From positions 6,319,345 to 6,383,344 of the forward strand of contig NC_133298.1 in assembly GCF_005239225.2 (NCBI RefSeq): DNA of 64,000 nucleotides, in the 5' to 3' direction. The position numbers and the translations under genes were made by a program. Below, piece after piece: positions 36,777-57,585 of the stretch. Within the stretch, counting starts at the first letter, position 1, and each line of letters opens with the position of its first letter. Origin of the DNA: Populus alba (Eukaryota > Streptophyta > Magnoliopsida > Malpighiales > Salicaceae). The notes below the pieces were generated by a model. That model worked only from the letters and a program-made list of their open reading frames with translations. It did no database searches and had not been told where the DNA came from.

Positions 36777-37067
36777 TATTAAAAAATAATATAAATCATA
36801 TCTTAGGATTTTACTTAACAATTTAATCTATCGAGTGTAGATAGTTATTTGACATGGTATCAAAGTCTTGATGACCAGACAGTCATGAGTTTGAATATTA
36901 TTATCTCCATTTATTTGAAAAACCTTAAGCACAATATAATATAGGCTTGTGTAAGTTGCAAGCCGAAATTTTTTTTACTTTAAAGGGTGTGTTAAAAAAT
37001 AATATAAATTATATCCTGAAATTTCACCTAACGATTTAAACTATCGGATTGAATCGGTTCTTATAAC
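36777..37067 (+). mobile_element. Miniature LTR element (TRIM/SMART-like), best-preserved copy
   Basis: Two direct terminal repeats of about 78 bp (36777-36854 and 36990-37067) share TTAAAAAATAATATAAAT, CATATC/TATATC, and TTAACAATTTAATCTATCG / CTAACGATTTAAACTATCG. Directly after the first comes TGGTATCAAAG (36855-36865), a primer-site-like sequence close to the TGGTATCAGAGC complement of initiator tRNA-Met. The interior is about 125 bp with no coding capacity and ends in the purine-rich TTTAAAGGGTG, a possible polypurine tract. TTTTC precedes the left repeat (36772-36776) and TTTTTC follows the right one (37068-37073), consistent with a 5-bp target duplication. At about 290 bp it is far too small to be autonomous. 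Confidence 0.72.
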
Positions 37068-37129
37068 TTTTTCTTCCCTTGTATAATTATCTCCTTGATG
37101 GCTCTCTCCTCATTCATAGGGATTGCTTT

Positions 37130-37153
37130 TATATATATATATATATATATATA
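37130..37153. repeat. (TA)n microsatellite
   Basis: A TA tract of about 24 bp close to the right side of the miniature LTR element. Confidence 0.93.
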
Positions 37154-37829
37154 GTATTAAATCATAAAATTAGGTAAAAAAAAAAACAGAATAATAGATT
37201 GGAAATTCAATTTTAAAACTATAAACATAAATTAAAACCTATCTCATTATATTATATAAAAATAGACCAGATCATTTTCTCTTTTTTTTTCTCCACTATA
37301 GTCACAATTTCAAATATTATACATTTAATTTGTTTGCCAAGCATGCTATCACCTAACAAGTCAATGGAAGTTAGGTGGTGATATATTTCACATACCCATG
37401 ACAAGGCTGATAAATAAAACTTAAGTGAAATGCTATATATATATAAAAGAACATGTATGTATCAACCAACCAAAACCATAATTGAAAATTAATGGGTAAG
37501 TATAACTTGAGTAAGTAGACAACAAATAGTCAAAATCCGACTATAGAAATTAAGATTCTTAATTCACCAAACTAATTTATTTCTAAGAGGAATAATTAAA
37601 AAAAAAAGTCTGCCCGAAGGTCCAACTCCAACCTTAAAACACAAGAAGGTTTGCCTGTCCTGTCCTGTTACAATGGCCAACAACAACCGGGAGAATACAA
37701 TCCTGTATATTTAAGAAAACTTCGTAATTCTCCAAACTTTGATAACAAGGAGTTCTTATAACTTTTTCCTTACAAAGCAGTCCCTGTCTTTGCCTGAAAT
37801 TAAATTTCATGTCCCTTTTACTTTGTTAG

Positions 37830-38005
37830 CGGGTATTTCGGTCCAACAACACTTTTAAAAAATTATAGACTTTTTTTAGATTTAATTTTTTTTTTTGTGT
37901 TTCCTAATGTCAATGTCAAAAATAATTTTAAGAAATTAAAAAATATTATTTTAATATATTTTTAAATAAAAATTATTAAAAAAATAATTTCTACTAAACA
38001 GTCAG
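37830..38005 (+). mobile_element. AT-rich MITE family copy
   Basis: It contains CCTAATGTCAATGTCAAAAA, TATTATTTTAATATATTTTT and ATAATTTCTACTAAACAG, with the core order preserved. The left end is weak. Confidence 0.6.
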
Positions 38006-38284
38006 TTTTTAGTAATAATGGTTAGCTAGAGGATTGAGACATGGGAGTAGGTGGGGATAAAGCATGTGAGTTATAATGTTGCTAATTTATGATTAAACCA
38101 TTCGAACTCATTATATAGGGACCATTTCCTAGAAGTTCATGGCTGGATTAAAAGCTGAAAGGAAGATAAAATATCATATATTAAACCATATATAAATTAA
38201 ACTACGGGTTGCTAGCCACCAACCACGGAGTTGTTTTTTTTTTTTGCGAGTCAACTACCACACATTGAAAAAGAAATGGGGTTG

Positions 38285-38505
38285 ATTTAGGTAACATTTG
38301 AAAATGCAGTTTTAACCGTATTTTTAAAAAATTCAAAAGTTTTTTTTTTACTAAAATTTAATATGATTTGTATTTTTTAGATCGTTTTGATGTACTGATG
38401 TTAAAAATAATTTTTTAACAATAAAAAAATATCATTGGCGTGCATTTCGGTATGAAAAGTTATTTAAAAAGCAACCACTACCACACTGCCAAACACACTA
38501 TTAGA
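38285..38505 (+). mobile_element. AT-rich MITE family copy, well preserved
   Basis: It runs from a left end GTAACATTTGAAAATGCAG through TTTTGATGTACTGATGTTAA and ATTTCGGTATGAAAAG to the right end GCAACCACTACCACACTGCC followed by AAACACAC. The last segment is the diagnostic terminus of the family. Confidence 0.72.
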
Positions 38506-39269
38506 ATAATATAATGTATTTTATGTATTATAAACTTATTTATCCTTGTATATTATTTCATATATATACTAGTAGTTTATTATTTTTAAATAATCTCACA
38601 CATATATATATTACAAAGTACAATACCTCTTTCCATTTTCCATAAAATAATAGCGCAAGAATAAATATTACTTGTTGCTGCGAAAAATTACTGGCTCTCT
38701 TTTTATGAGCTCCTTTCCAGCTGGTCCTGTATCAAGACAGGCAAGTTCTGAGCAGGAGCAAAATTTGAAGGCTAATAAAATATTATAGGTAAAAAAAAGC
38801 TACATAAAAGACAAAGGCAGTTTCGTTGCGCTTTTGGCTCTCAGCAACTTTGGCCCAGAAGCAGTTTCCACGTTGTTAAAATGGTAGATGCCACCATCAT
38901 AAAGGTAGTAGGTGGCGCAAAATCCACCTTCCCCCCAAAAATTTGTTTAAGTGAATTCTCGTTGACCTCTTTTCGCTCCTTGACCGGCGATTACTGTTAT
39001 TAAATCCGGGCTGCCCGGTCCTGTGGGAAGACTCGAAACCTGTTCGAATCGAAACTAACAAGGATTGGGTTTAAAAAAACTGAGTAGGAATTGACATGGT
39101 TAAATTTAAGGGACATGACCGGTTGATTTATGATCTGGTTAAAATTTAATTTGATTTTTTTAATGTATTTTTTAAAAAAATTATATTATTATATTATTTT
39201 TTAAAAATAATTACCCAATCCTTGACCCGTTCAAGCTTGATTCATGAATGTTGTTTAATAAAAGACCGT

Positions 39270-39475
39270 TTGGTAGTGAGTTTGAACCTGCGTTTGCTGA
39301 AATTTTGAATTTTTTTTTGGCTAAAATTGAGTTCGGTTTGTACTTTTTGGATCGTTTTGATGTGCTGATGTTAAAAATAATTTTTTAAAAATAAAAAAAC
39401 ATCATTGCCATGTATTTCGGCATGAAAAACTATTTGAAAAGCAACCGCTACCACACTTGCCAAACACACTCTTAG
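39270..39475 (+). mobile_element. AT-rich MITE family copy, well preserved
   Basis: The left end CGTTTGGTAGTGAGTTTG, core TTTTGATGTGCTGATGTTAA and right end GCAACCGCTACCACACTTGC followed by CAAACACAC form imperfect inverted repeats. It is very similar to 38285-38505, about 1 kb away, including GTATTTCGGCATGAAAA. Confidence 0.75.
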
Positions 39476-39504
39476 TTATCTAGTAGTATTTATAACCGCG
39501 TTGA

Positions 39505-39685
39505 GTTTAAGAGGTCTTTGATAATGCGATTGTTTACAATTTAATTTTTTTTTAATTGAAAATTAATTTTATTAGTATTTTTAAAATATTTTCATATACA
39601 GATGTCAAAATTAAATTTTTTAAAAAGTTAAAAAATATTATTTTAATATATTTTTAAATATAAATTACTTTAAAATCCACCATTA
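39505..39685 (+). mobile_element. AT-rich MITE family copy
   Basis: It begins GAGGTCTTTGATAATGCGATTG and contains CAGATGTCAAAATTAAATTT and TATTATTTTAATATATTTTT. It lies only about 30 bp after the previous copy. Confidence 0.58.
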
Positions 39686-40419
39686 ATAAAGGATGGCCAT
39701 CAAAAATCACTTTTATAGGTTTCTGATAACGCAATGGGCCACTGCATTGAAAGTTTAAACTGGGGAGAGCTTCGAGGAAAGGGAGGGAGTTAATAATGGC
39801 TTCTTTTATTTTTAAAGTACTTTATTTAGGGTGTGATCCCTCTCTATTGGTGTGAAAGGTCAATGCCCTTTTTTCTTCTTTTTTTTTTTTTTTTGGTAAA
39901 AATGAATCAGCATTAACTTGGTTAACTTTTCAAAATAGATGATGTCAGTGGATATTTCTTTTTAATTTTAAAATCGGGATATTTCTAGATTATTTTTTGT
40001 TTATTAAAATTAAAATTTTAATTAATCAAGTTTGGCGAACCGAACCTTTTTATCAACTTAGTGAATCCCTTATTAATTGGGTTATAATAAATTATCCACT
40101 TTCATGAAAAAAAAAAAACTTTTGCATAGCATTTTATATGATTTGCCTATGATGGGATGTCATTGGATATTTTATTTTGTTTTTATAATAAATTATCCAC
40201 TTTGTTTTTTTTTTTCCCGGAAAGCTCATCGAATCCTAAATTATTATATTACATAAAACATTATTTATTTATTTATTGTAATTTCGTTTTGAATTCAACC
40301 CTAAATAAAAAAAATAATGCATGAGATAAATAAATTTATCATCTACATTTCTTAACATAGTGATAAAAGAATTATAACCAGGTTGTTATACAAATTAAAA
40401 CTCTCATAAATTAAAAACA

Positions 40420-40700
40420 TAATAAATACATAGAGATATTCAAAATACTTAATTTTTATTTATTAAAAGTTTACTCATCAAAAAGCTACCACAGCATTTT
40501 ATATAAAATAAACTATAAACACCTGTCATCACTAAATAGAAAAGGAAAATAAGAAAACTATAAAAGCTTAATAATATTGAATAGAAAAATAAAAACAGTA
40601 ACAAATAAAATTTATAAACTGAAAAAGAAAAAAAGAAGAAAAACTAAAAAATTAAAAAGATTAAATTCTTCAAAAAAAAAAAAACTCTTGCATTATATAA
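40420..40700 (+). repeat. Dispersed repeat family R, copy 3
   Basis: It matches the copies at 25365 and 26035 through ATTCAAAATACTTAATTTTT, TTTACTCATCAAAAAGCTAC, GAAAATAAGAAAACTATAA and CTCTTGCATTATATAAA. Same orientation, about 14 kb from the other two. Confidence 0.5.
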
Positions 40701-40870
40701 ATAAATAAATGAACTCCTGGCATTGTTATTCTGGACGGATATTGATTTTTTCAATGAAAGGAAGTTATTGAACTATCCAGGGCAATTTCACGTGACTGGA
40801 TAATTTTTTTTTTTTCGCTTTCCCATATAAATTTGTATGAGTGGCTTAAATGCGATATAATTTCAAAGCA

Positions 40871-40871
<1 letters not shown>

Positions 40872-40915
<44 letters not shown>
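40872..40915. repeat. (TA)n microsatellite
   Basis: A TA tract of about 44 bp located 35 bp before the hAT-like MITE. Confidence 0.96.
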
Positions 40916-40917
<2 letters not shown>

Positions 40918-40949
40918 GTAGCATTTTATTATTGTTGGAGGATAGAAAT

Positions 40950-41328
40950 TAGGGGTGATTATTTTTTATTTGATTTGGTTTTCATAAAAAAAATAACTAG
41001 ATTAATTTTTTTATATATAAAAAAACCGAAAACCAAATTGAAATCAAGTTCAAACTGACATATTTTGGTTTGGTTAAGTTTTTAGGATAAAAACTAATTT
41101 GGCTCGGCTTGGGCTTGGTTTTTTTTCCGATTTGGCTTGGTTTTTTTAATTTGGGTTCGGTTCGGTTTGATTTTTTTAATTTCAGGCTTAAAATTCCAAA
41201 ATTGAACCGAATCAGTCGGTTTTTTTTAAAATTCTAATTGCTTTAATAATTTTTTTTTCATGGTTCGGTTTTTTTCGGTTATTTTTTTCCCGTTTAATCA
41301 ATTTTTTAAATTTTTTTGCTCACCCCTA
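40950..41328 (+). mobile_element. hAT-like MITE with 8-bp target duplication
   Basis: It has terminal inverted repeats TAGGGGTGA ... TCACCCCTA. The flanks are ATAGAAAT (40942-40949) and ATAAAAAT (41329-41336), matching at 7 of 8 positions, as expected of hAT insertions. The 379-bp interior consists of arrays of GGTTCGGTT/TTGGCTTGG motifs on one side and AACCGAATC motifs on the other, giving internal palindromes. No coding sequence is present. Confidence 0.75.
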
Positions 41329-42289
41329 ATAAAAATTATAGGAATAAAAAAATATGTTTTTATTTTGTTATTGCTTTGAAAATACAAAAAAATCACTGAA
41401 AAACCATTTAAAAAAAGTTATTTAATATCCATTTTTATGTTTTTTAACCAGATATGTCTATGTTATTTATTATGAGATACTAATTAAATGCAACAAACAT
41501 GGTTCATGGATTTGCATGAAGCGTGAGTATTTGGAAATATGATAGTTTCTGTTTCTGGGTGTCTGAATAAATTAAAAAATATATAAAAATATTATTTTAA
41601 AATAGTTAATGGAATTACCTTAATTAGGCAACGTTAATTAAAATTATGGTGGTAACTGGAATGGGCAACAGTCACTTTAACTACTGGCCGCATAAAAAAG
41701 AAAAAACCTCCCTGCCATCAAGAAATCACGTTTACAATTGGCCGCGTATGTAATTTTCGGTTTTTTTTTTTTTTGGTCTCGTTCATTTTCGTCGTATAGC
41801 GTCACGTCACGTCGCCACTTACTTCTTTTATTGGACGAAAATAGATATTTTAACATCAAATTATATACCAATGCAATTCCGCGAACAATTTTAATAACAA
41901 TTTTTCATATATATATATATATATATCAAAATAATTTAATAAAACAACTTCTTATGCTAATTTTTCACACGAACTCTCACGTGTCAAATTTATAAATAGT
42001 AAAATATAATTTGCAGGAATTTTAAATAATTAACTTAGTGTGAAAAATATTAATACTCAATGTGTAGCGTTTGTATAATACACACACACAAAAAACAGAT
42101 CGGTAAAAAAATATAATTACCATACTTATCTCAAGGTTTAACTTGAAAAATGGTATAATTATTAAGTTATTGGGTTAATTTATGAATTATAATCTAAACT
42201 CATGTTTATTATTTTTATTTAAAATAATATTATTTTAATATTTTTATCAAAAAAATTAATTGTTCTCAATATTCAATTAAATAAATTCA

Positions 42290-42620
42290 CTGAATTAATA
42301 TTAAAACTAATTGAAATTAAAATCCAATCCAAATCAAGTTCTGAATAATAAATTTACCATGTCAATTCACCATTCAAGATTTAATAATTATGGTAAAAAA
42401 TAAAAAAATTCACCATAGACTTAAAATTAAAATCCAGTTAAGTACAAGTTCTAAATTATAAATTTATTGTGTTAATTCATTGTTACATATTTAATAATTA
42501 TAATAAAAAAACAGATCAATTCACCAAATTAATATTAAAACTAGTCTTAATTAAAATTCAGTTAAGGTCAAGTTATGAATTTATTATATCAATCCGCTGC
42601 CGCGAATTATAGTAAAAAAA
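42290..42620 (+). repeat. Tandem repeat of about 115 bp, nearly 3 copies, upstream of the GOGAT gene
   Basis: Copies start near 42295, 42419 and 42530. Each has TTAAAACTA/ACTTAAAATT, AATTAAAATCCA-TTAAG, AAGTTCTAAATTATAAATTTA, T.TCAATTCA and a TTTAATAATTATAGTAAAAAA block. The array stops about 740 bp before the GOGAT start codon, so it may fall in the distal promoter. Confidence 0.72.
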
Positions 42621-42639
42621 CACCACCTTCCTTTTCAAC

Positions 42640-43356
42640 GTCTATTTACTAAAAACATTCACTTCCCAAAATAAAAAGCACATCTTAATTAACCTAACTA
42701 GCTTCGGCTCCGAACCTAAAAACAAACAGTAACCTCTCATCTGTTGCCTCCGACGGAAAAGGGTGGGTGGGTTTATCCCAATCCCTTCTCCTTGGGACCC
42801 ACCATGAGCGGCTGTCGCGTGCCGCATAGGGATACTACACACGTGTCATCTAAGCTGTCAAACTCTTTTCATCAATCGTGAGGTTAAATTTGGCATCCAT
42901 GTCGACCCCACTCCCCCGCCTTTTCTTTCCTCCCCCCCTCTCCATTTTTATCGGTCTCTCTTCTCTATAAATTTGACTCGCCGGTTCCAATTACACACCT
43001 ACTCACTTACCCATAAACTTTCTCTCAGCAGCCCCCCTTCCCGCTCACCGTCGGCGCTGCTTTGTTTTTTTTTTCCTATCAATTTTTTTTTGAATATTCT
43101 GTGTGTTATCTGATTGTTTTCTTCGTATTCGGATCTCTCAAGTTCCGTTAATCTGAATTCCGGATCTTAATCAGTGGGTTAGTGGTTGATTTTCAGTGAA
43201 ACTCTGATAAAATAAAAACTATTTCTTACACAACAAATAACCATAAAAAAGCTGATAATCCTTACCAGATTGTAACCTTTATACGAATCCAATCCCGTTG
43301 GCTTTTCCGAACAATAAAAAGCTTCACTGTTCAGGTTTTTTTTGTAAACGAGAGTA
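42640..43356 (+). promoter_or_regulatory. GOGAT promoter and 5'UTR
   Basis: The composition changes abruptly from AT-rich repeats to GC-richer DNA at about 42600. A palindromic G-box CACGTG lies at 42840-42845 within ACACACGTGTC. A TATA box TATAAAT is at 42966-42972, which would place transcription start near 42995-43000 in the CT-rich leader, leaving about 350 bp of 5'UTR before the ATG at 43357. A leader intron cannot be excluded. Confidence 0.65.
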
Positions 43357-54258
<10,902 letters not shown>

Positions 54259-54800
54259 ACAACCCTTGAATCTTTTTTCTTCTCTTCCTCAGACTGCTGA
54301 AAAGGGATACACAGGATGCGCATCATTCTAGGGTCAATCATCTCATAGAATGATGCTGTGGAAGGAATAAATTGAAGATCACCAGAATGGTGCTTGGTTC
54401 CCTCATGTGAACCCTGGGGACTAGGAAGGATTGAGCAGAAGTGAAAAGTAGCATTGTGCAGCTGGTATAGAAATTAGGATATTTATGGTGCTCATTTTTT
54501 ATTTTTTAATAGCTTTGAACCAGCTTGCTTGAAAATTGTTAAGCTCATTTGGTAGTTGTCGAGGAATAATGTACAGTTTTGTTCAAATATTTTATGGAAA
54601 TTTGTGGGAAATTGTTTTGTTCTTGATTGTCCAGTTATTTGTTCTCGAGTAACACATATAAAGGATAACCTTGTGCCTTATGGTTTAGCTATATACATAA
54701 AGAAGTGCAGACTTCAATTGAATTCGATTTGCTATGGCAAGGTTGAAACTTGAAACTATGCTGCCTTCAATTTAGAGGATGGATTGGAGAGCTTCTCCGT
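54259..54800 (+). other. GOGAT 3'UTR and downstream flank
   Basis: AT-moderate, non-coding sequence after the TAG stop. An AATAAA at 54366-54371 lies about 110 bp past the stop and could serve as a polyadenylation signal; plant signals are loose, so the transcript end is uncertain. Confidence 0.45.
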
Positions 54801-55149
54801 GTTCTATTTATGGCCAGCGGCGGGGCAAGTTTTTCCAGATATAAGAAGATTTTCCGGATGTAAGAAAATGGTGAAGGCAATGCTAGGATTGTTATAGAAG
54901 ATAGAAGTTTCCTATAAAAGTTTAAAAAGAAATCAGGAATCTTCCAATAAAAAACTTATCAAAATATAAAACAAGAATTATGCAATGAAATAAAAAATTT
55001 AATTTTATAAATTATTTTTTTAAAATTTTTAATCAAAATAATAAGATTAAATTGAAAGATGGTGAAATTTAATTTTTTTTTAATTTAAAATATTTTTTCA
55101 AATAAAAAAATCACAAGGAAAAATAAATTGAAGGGTTATTGTGATTTTT

Positions 55150-55495
55150 TTAGGAGTAACAGACAAATCAAGGTGGAAGAGAGATAAATGAAGGAAAAAA
55201 AAATCAAATTAACTCTAAATCAAACAAAATCACAATGTATATGCTGCCTAGAAAAAAAAGGATGCTGAGATGAATTGAATGATGTGGTGTGACAATGGTT
55301 ATTGAAGGGCTACATTATTTATTTGAGGGGTAGCGTGCAAATCAAGGTATAGAGAAAAATAAAAGAAAAAAAGGAAAATTAAACTAAACCAAATTGGAAG
55401 GAGTTAACATGCATGCATTGTCTAAGAAGAAAAAAAGAATGCCGAGATGAATTGAATGACAAGGCGGAACAACGATTCTTATCACCAGAGGAAGC
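55150..55495 (+). repeat. Diverged tandem duplication, about 170 bp x 2
   Basis: Unit 1 (about 55155-55325) and unit 2 (about 55330-55490) share CAAATCAAGGT, 'GAGA.AAAT.AA.GAAAAAAA', an 'AACTAAA.CAAA' block, and most clearly TGCCTAGAAAAAAAAGGATG / TGTCTAAGAAGAAAAAAAG then ATGCNGAGATGAATTGAATGA followed by a GG..GAACAA/GTGACAA segment. It lies between the GOGAT and SDHAF4 genes. Confidence 0.7.
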
Positions 55496-55499
55496 TACA

Positions 55500-56460
55500 T
55501 ATTTCATTTAAAAATGGGAAAGCAGCTGACGTGTGCAATATAAATCTCAACAATTTATTTATTTATAATTTTTAATCAAATTATCACATTATCTCTATGA
55601 CTAAATAATTATTATAAAATTACAAACAAGTCCCTATAGCCATGCTTTGAGAAATTTGATTTTAAGAACAATATAATATTTACACTATGCTTAAAAAAGT
55701 GAAACACAAAAAATGCTCCTAGACAATAGTTACAGCATTTTTTTTTTTTTACTTCTATGGGTATTCAAATAATTTCACTATAAAAATTGCAAAAATACCA
55801 ACATACCTCTTAATAATTATAGAATGACGAATTGATGCCCTGAAAATACCATTTTTTTTTATCACTTTCACCATTCCAATCCACCGTGGATTACACCTTG
55901 CCCTTCTTCCATAAGCTTATTAGTTGTGAAGTCAGAAGACGCCACCGACCTGCAAGAGGTGACGAAAAGATTTGCTTGTTGGACCAGAAAAGAAGATGGC
56001 GGCGCCGTTCTTAAGCCCTCACTCATGGTTACTGTGCATTTGGGATGAAGAGAAGCTGTGCCCCCCTCAGCAGTATTGGGTGGTGGTGCGGGAAGCTTTA
56101 TTTGCACAAGCCTGTTTGTGTATAATAGGAGTGGTGTTTGCTGAAGAGTTGAGATTGTGAACTGTGCTGGATATGTAGAAGCTTGACGGTAACAATGGCA
56201 ATCTGGAGAAAAAAAGAGTGGATGAAGGTGGTGAGAAAGGGCTTGAAGAAGCATCAGAACACCGTACCACCAGAGCCATGAGCTTGTACCTTTGACCTCT
56301 ACCAGCAACTAATGTATATATATAAGATTATAAATCACATTACCAGAGACTAATTTCGAAAATCACAGCCTTTGTGGGAATTTAATGCCTGGAATTCTCT
56401 TGACTATATAATATAGATGTGTTTCGCATTGCAATAGTTTTTTAAGAAATTAGGGACTAA
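55500..56460. other. Intergenic stretch with overlapping open frames on both strands; no gene assigned
   Basis: The interval 55868-56308 has unusually balanced composition and keeps open frames of 146 codons (minus), 62 codons (plus) and 70 codons (minus, other frame). The minus frame starts with a hydrophobic segment and has no motif I recognise. Such multi-frame openness with no conserved signature may be a fragment of a dispersed repeat. I do not call a gene. Confidence 0.4.
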
Positions 56461-56499
56461 ATCACAATTTACTTGAAAAATTACGTGCTTCTTAATTTA

Positions 56500-56668
56500 T
56501 ATCTTTCTAGCACGTGGCAGGTTATAGGAGCAGTACGTGTCAGCAAAACAGCCCTGAAACAGCGCCGTGGTCTGTCTTTCTCTCTCTCTTATAAAAACGT
56601 GATAGGTTTTGTTCTTCACTTTAGCAGATGCAGAGAGAGAGAGAGAGAGCTAAACAAGAAACCCAAAA
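56500..56668 (+). promoter_or_regulatory. SDHAF4 promoter and leader
   Basis: A G-box CACGTG sits at 56511-56516, a second ACGTG-core site (TACGTGTC) at about 56534, and a TATA box TATAAAA at 56590-56596. A GA-rich leader (GAGAGAGAGAGAGAGAG, about 56633-56649) follows immediately before the ATG at 56669. The spacing suits a compact plant promoter with a leader of roughly 45 bp. Confidence 0.6.
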
Positions 56669-57034
56669 ATGGCAGCAGCAAGAAGAATCAATCTGAACCG
56701 TCTGTTTTCATCACTAACACCATCATCATCATCCAACACCATCTCCAAAACTTGGGTCATAGACACAACCCCCGTTAGATCCGAATACACGGACCGAATC
56801 GTGAAGCTTGCAACCCAGCAGCTGCCACAAGAAAATCAAGATCAAGAAACTGTCAAGAAACAAGAAAAGGAAGAAATAACCCACCAAGATTCTCAAAATG
56901 AAGAAGATGAAGAAGATGATGAAGATGGTGGAGAGTATGTGAATAAAGAGACTGGTGAGATTGGTGGGCCGAAAGGACCTGAGCCTACTCGATTTGGTGA
57001 TTGGGAACGCAATGGTCGTTGCTCTGATTTTTAG
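56669..57034 (+). CDS. SDHAF4: Succinate dehydrogenase assembly factor 4 (DUF1674), mitochondrial
   Basis: A single-exon gene of 121 residues. In yeast and animals SDHAF4 binds the flavinylated SDH1/SDHA subunit in the mitochondrial matrix, protects its FAD and promotes assembly of complex II. The first about 35 residues are rich in Arg, Ser and Leu with no acidic residues, as in a mitochondrial presequence. A long low-complexity Gln/Glu/Asp-rich linker (about 50-89) follows; such linkers vary between species. The C-terminal domain is the family hallmark: [19 protein letters not shown] then [13 protein letters not shown] at the very end, complete and unaltered. The start is the first ATG after the GA-rich leader and gives the presequence. 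The gene is about 2.4 kb from the GOGAT stop and unrelated in pathway. Confidence 0.95.
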   Translation: MAAARRINLNRLFSSLTPSSSSNTISKTWVIDTTPVRSEYTDRIVKLATQQLPQENQDQETVKKQEKEEITHQDSQNEEDEEDDEDGGEYVNKETGEIGGPKGPEPTRFGDWERNGRCSDF

Positions 57035-57585
57035 ATTTCTTTTTCCCCTTTTTTTTGTTTTTATTAATGCTAGTTTAATTTTGGATCTTGCTAATAATAT
57101 TGATTGTAGTGATTTTCTGGGTTGTAACCATGAATCATCAAAGTTTACGAAATGGGGTGTAGTTGTTGTTCAATCTTGTTGAGTGTTGAATGGGACATGT
57201 GGTGTTTTTCAACTCTTTAAGATTGTTGTCATCTTCTGCTAGCCCACACTATTTCGCTTATGAAGAGCGCTGCATGGCTTATTTATGCCTTGTTGTGCCT
57301 GTGCTTCTCTCTAGTCCTCCAAGAGCAGGTGATAAAGCATATTTGTACAGAATGGGATGTAGGTTACTACTTCTTATATGCCTTCTATTATAAATTGTTT
57401 CGTTTTTGTATTGTCTTCTGGATGGCTTTAATAGGATTGGGCACTTCTTCATGGTGGATCTGCCGTCGCAGATTGTTGTTAGGCAAAATATGAAGAAAAA
57501 ATGCCTTCTTCTGGGTTTTAAAAGGATTGCTACGACTTCTAAGCAGTCTGGTTGTCAAGAAATCTCTGGGAAAAAACTGGCAGCT
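57035..57585. other. SDHAF4 3'UTR and flank; no gene
   Basis: This is moderately AT-rich. Short hydrophobic open frames (for example 57260-57493) contain no conserved motif and overlap in two frames, so they are treated as chance. The first 200-300 bp are presumably the 3'UTR. Confidence 0.5.
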
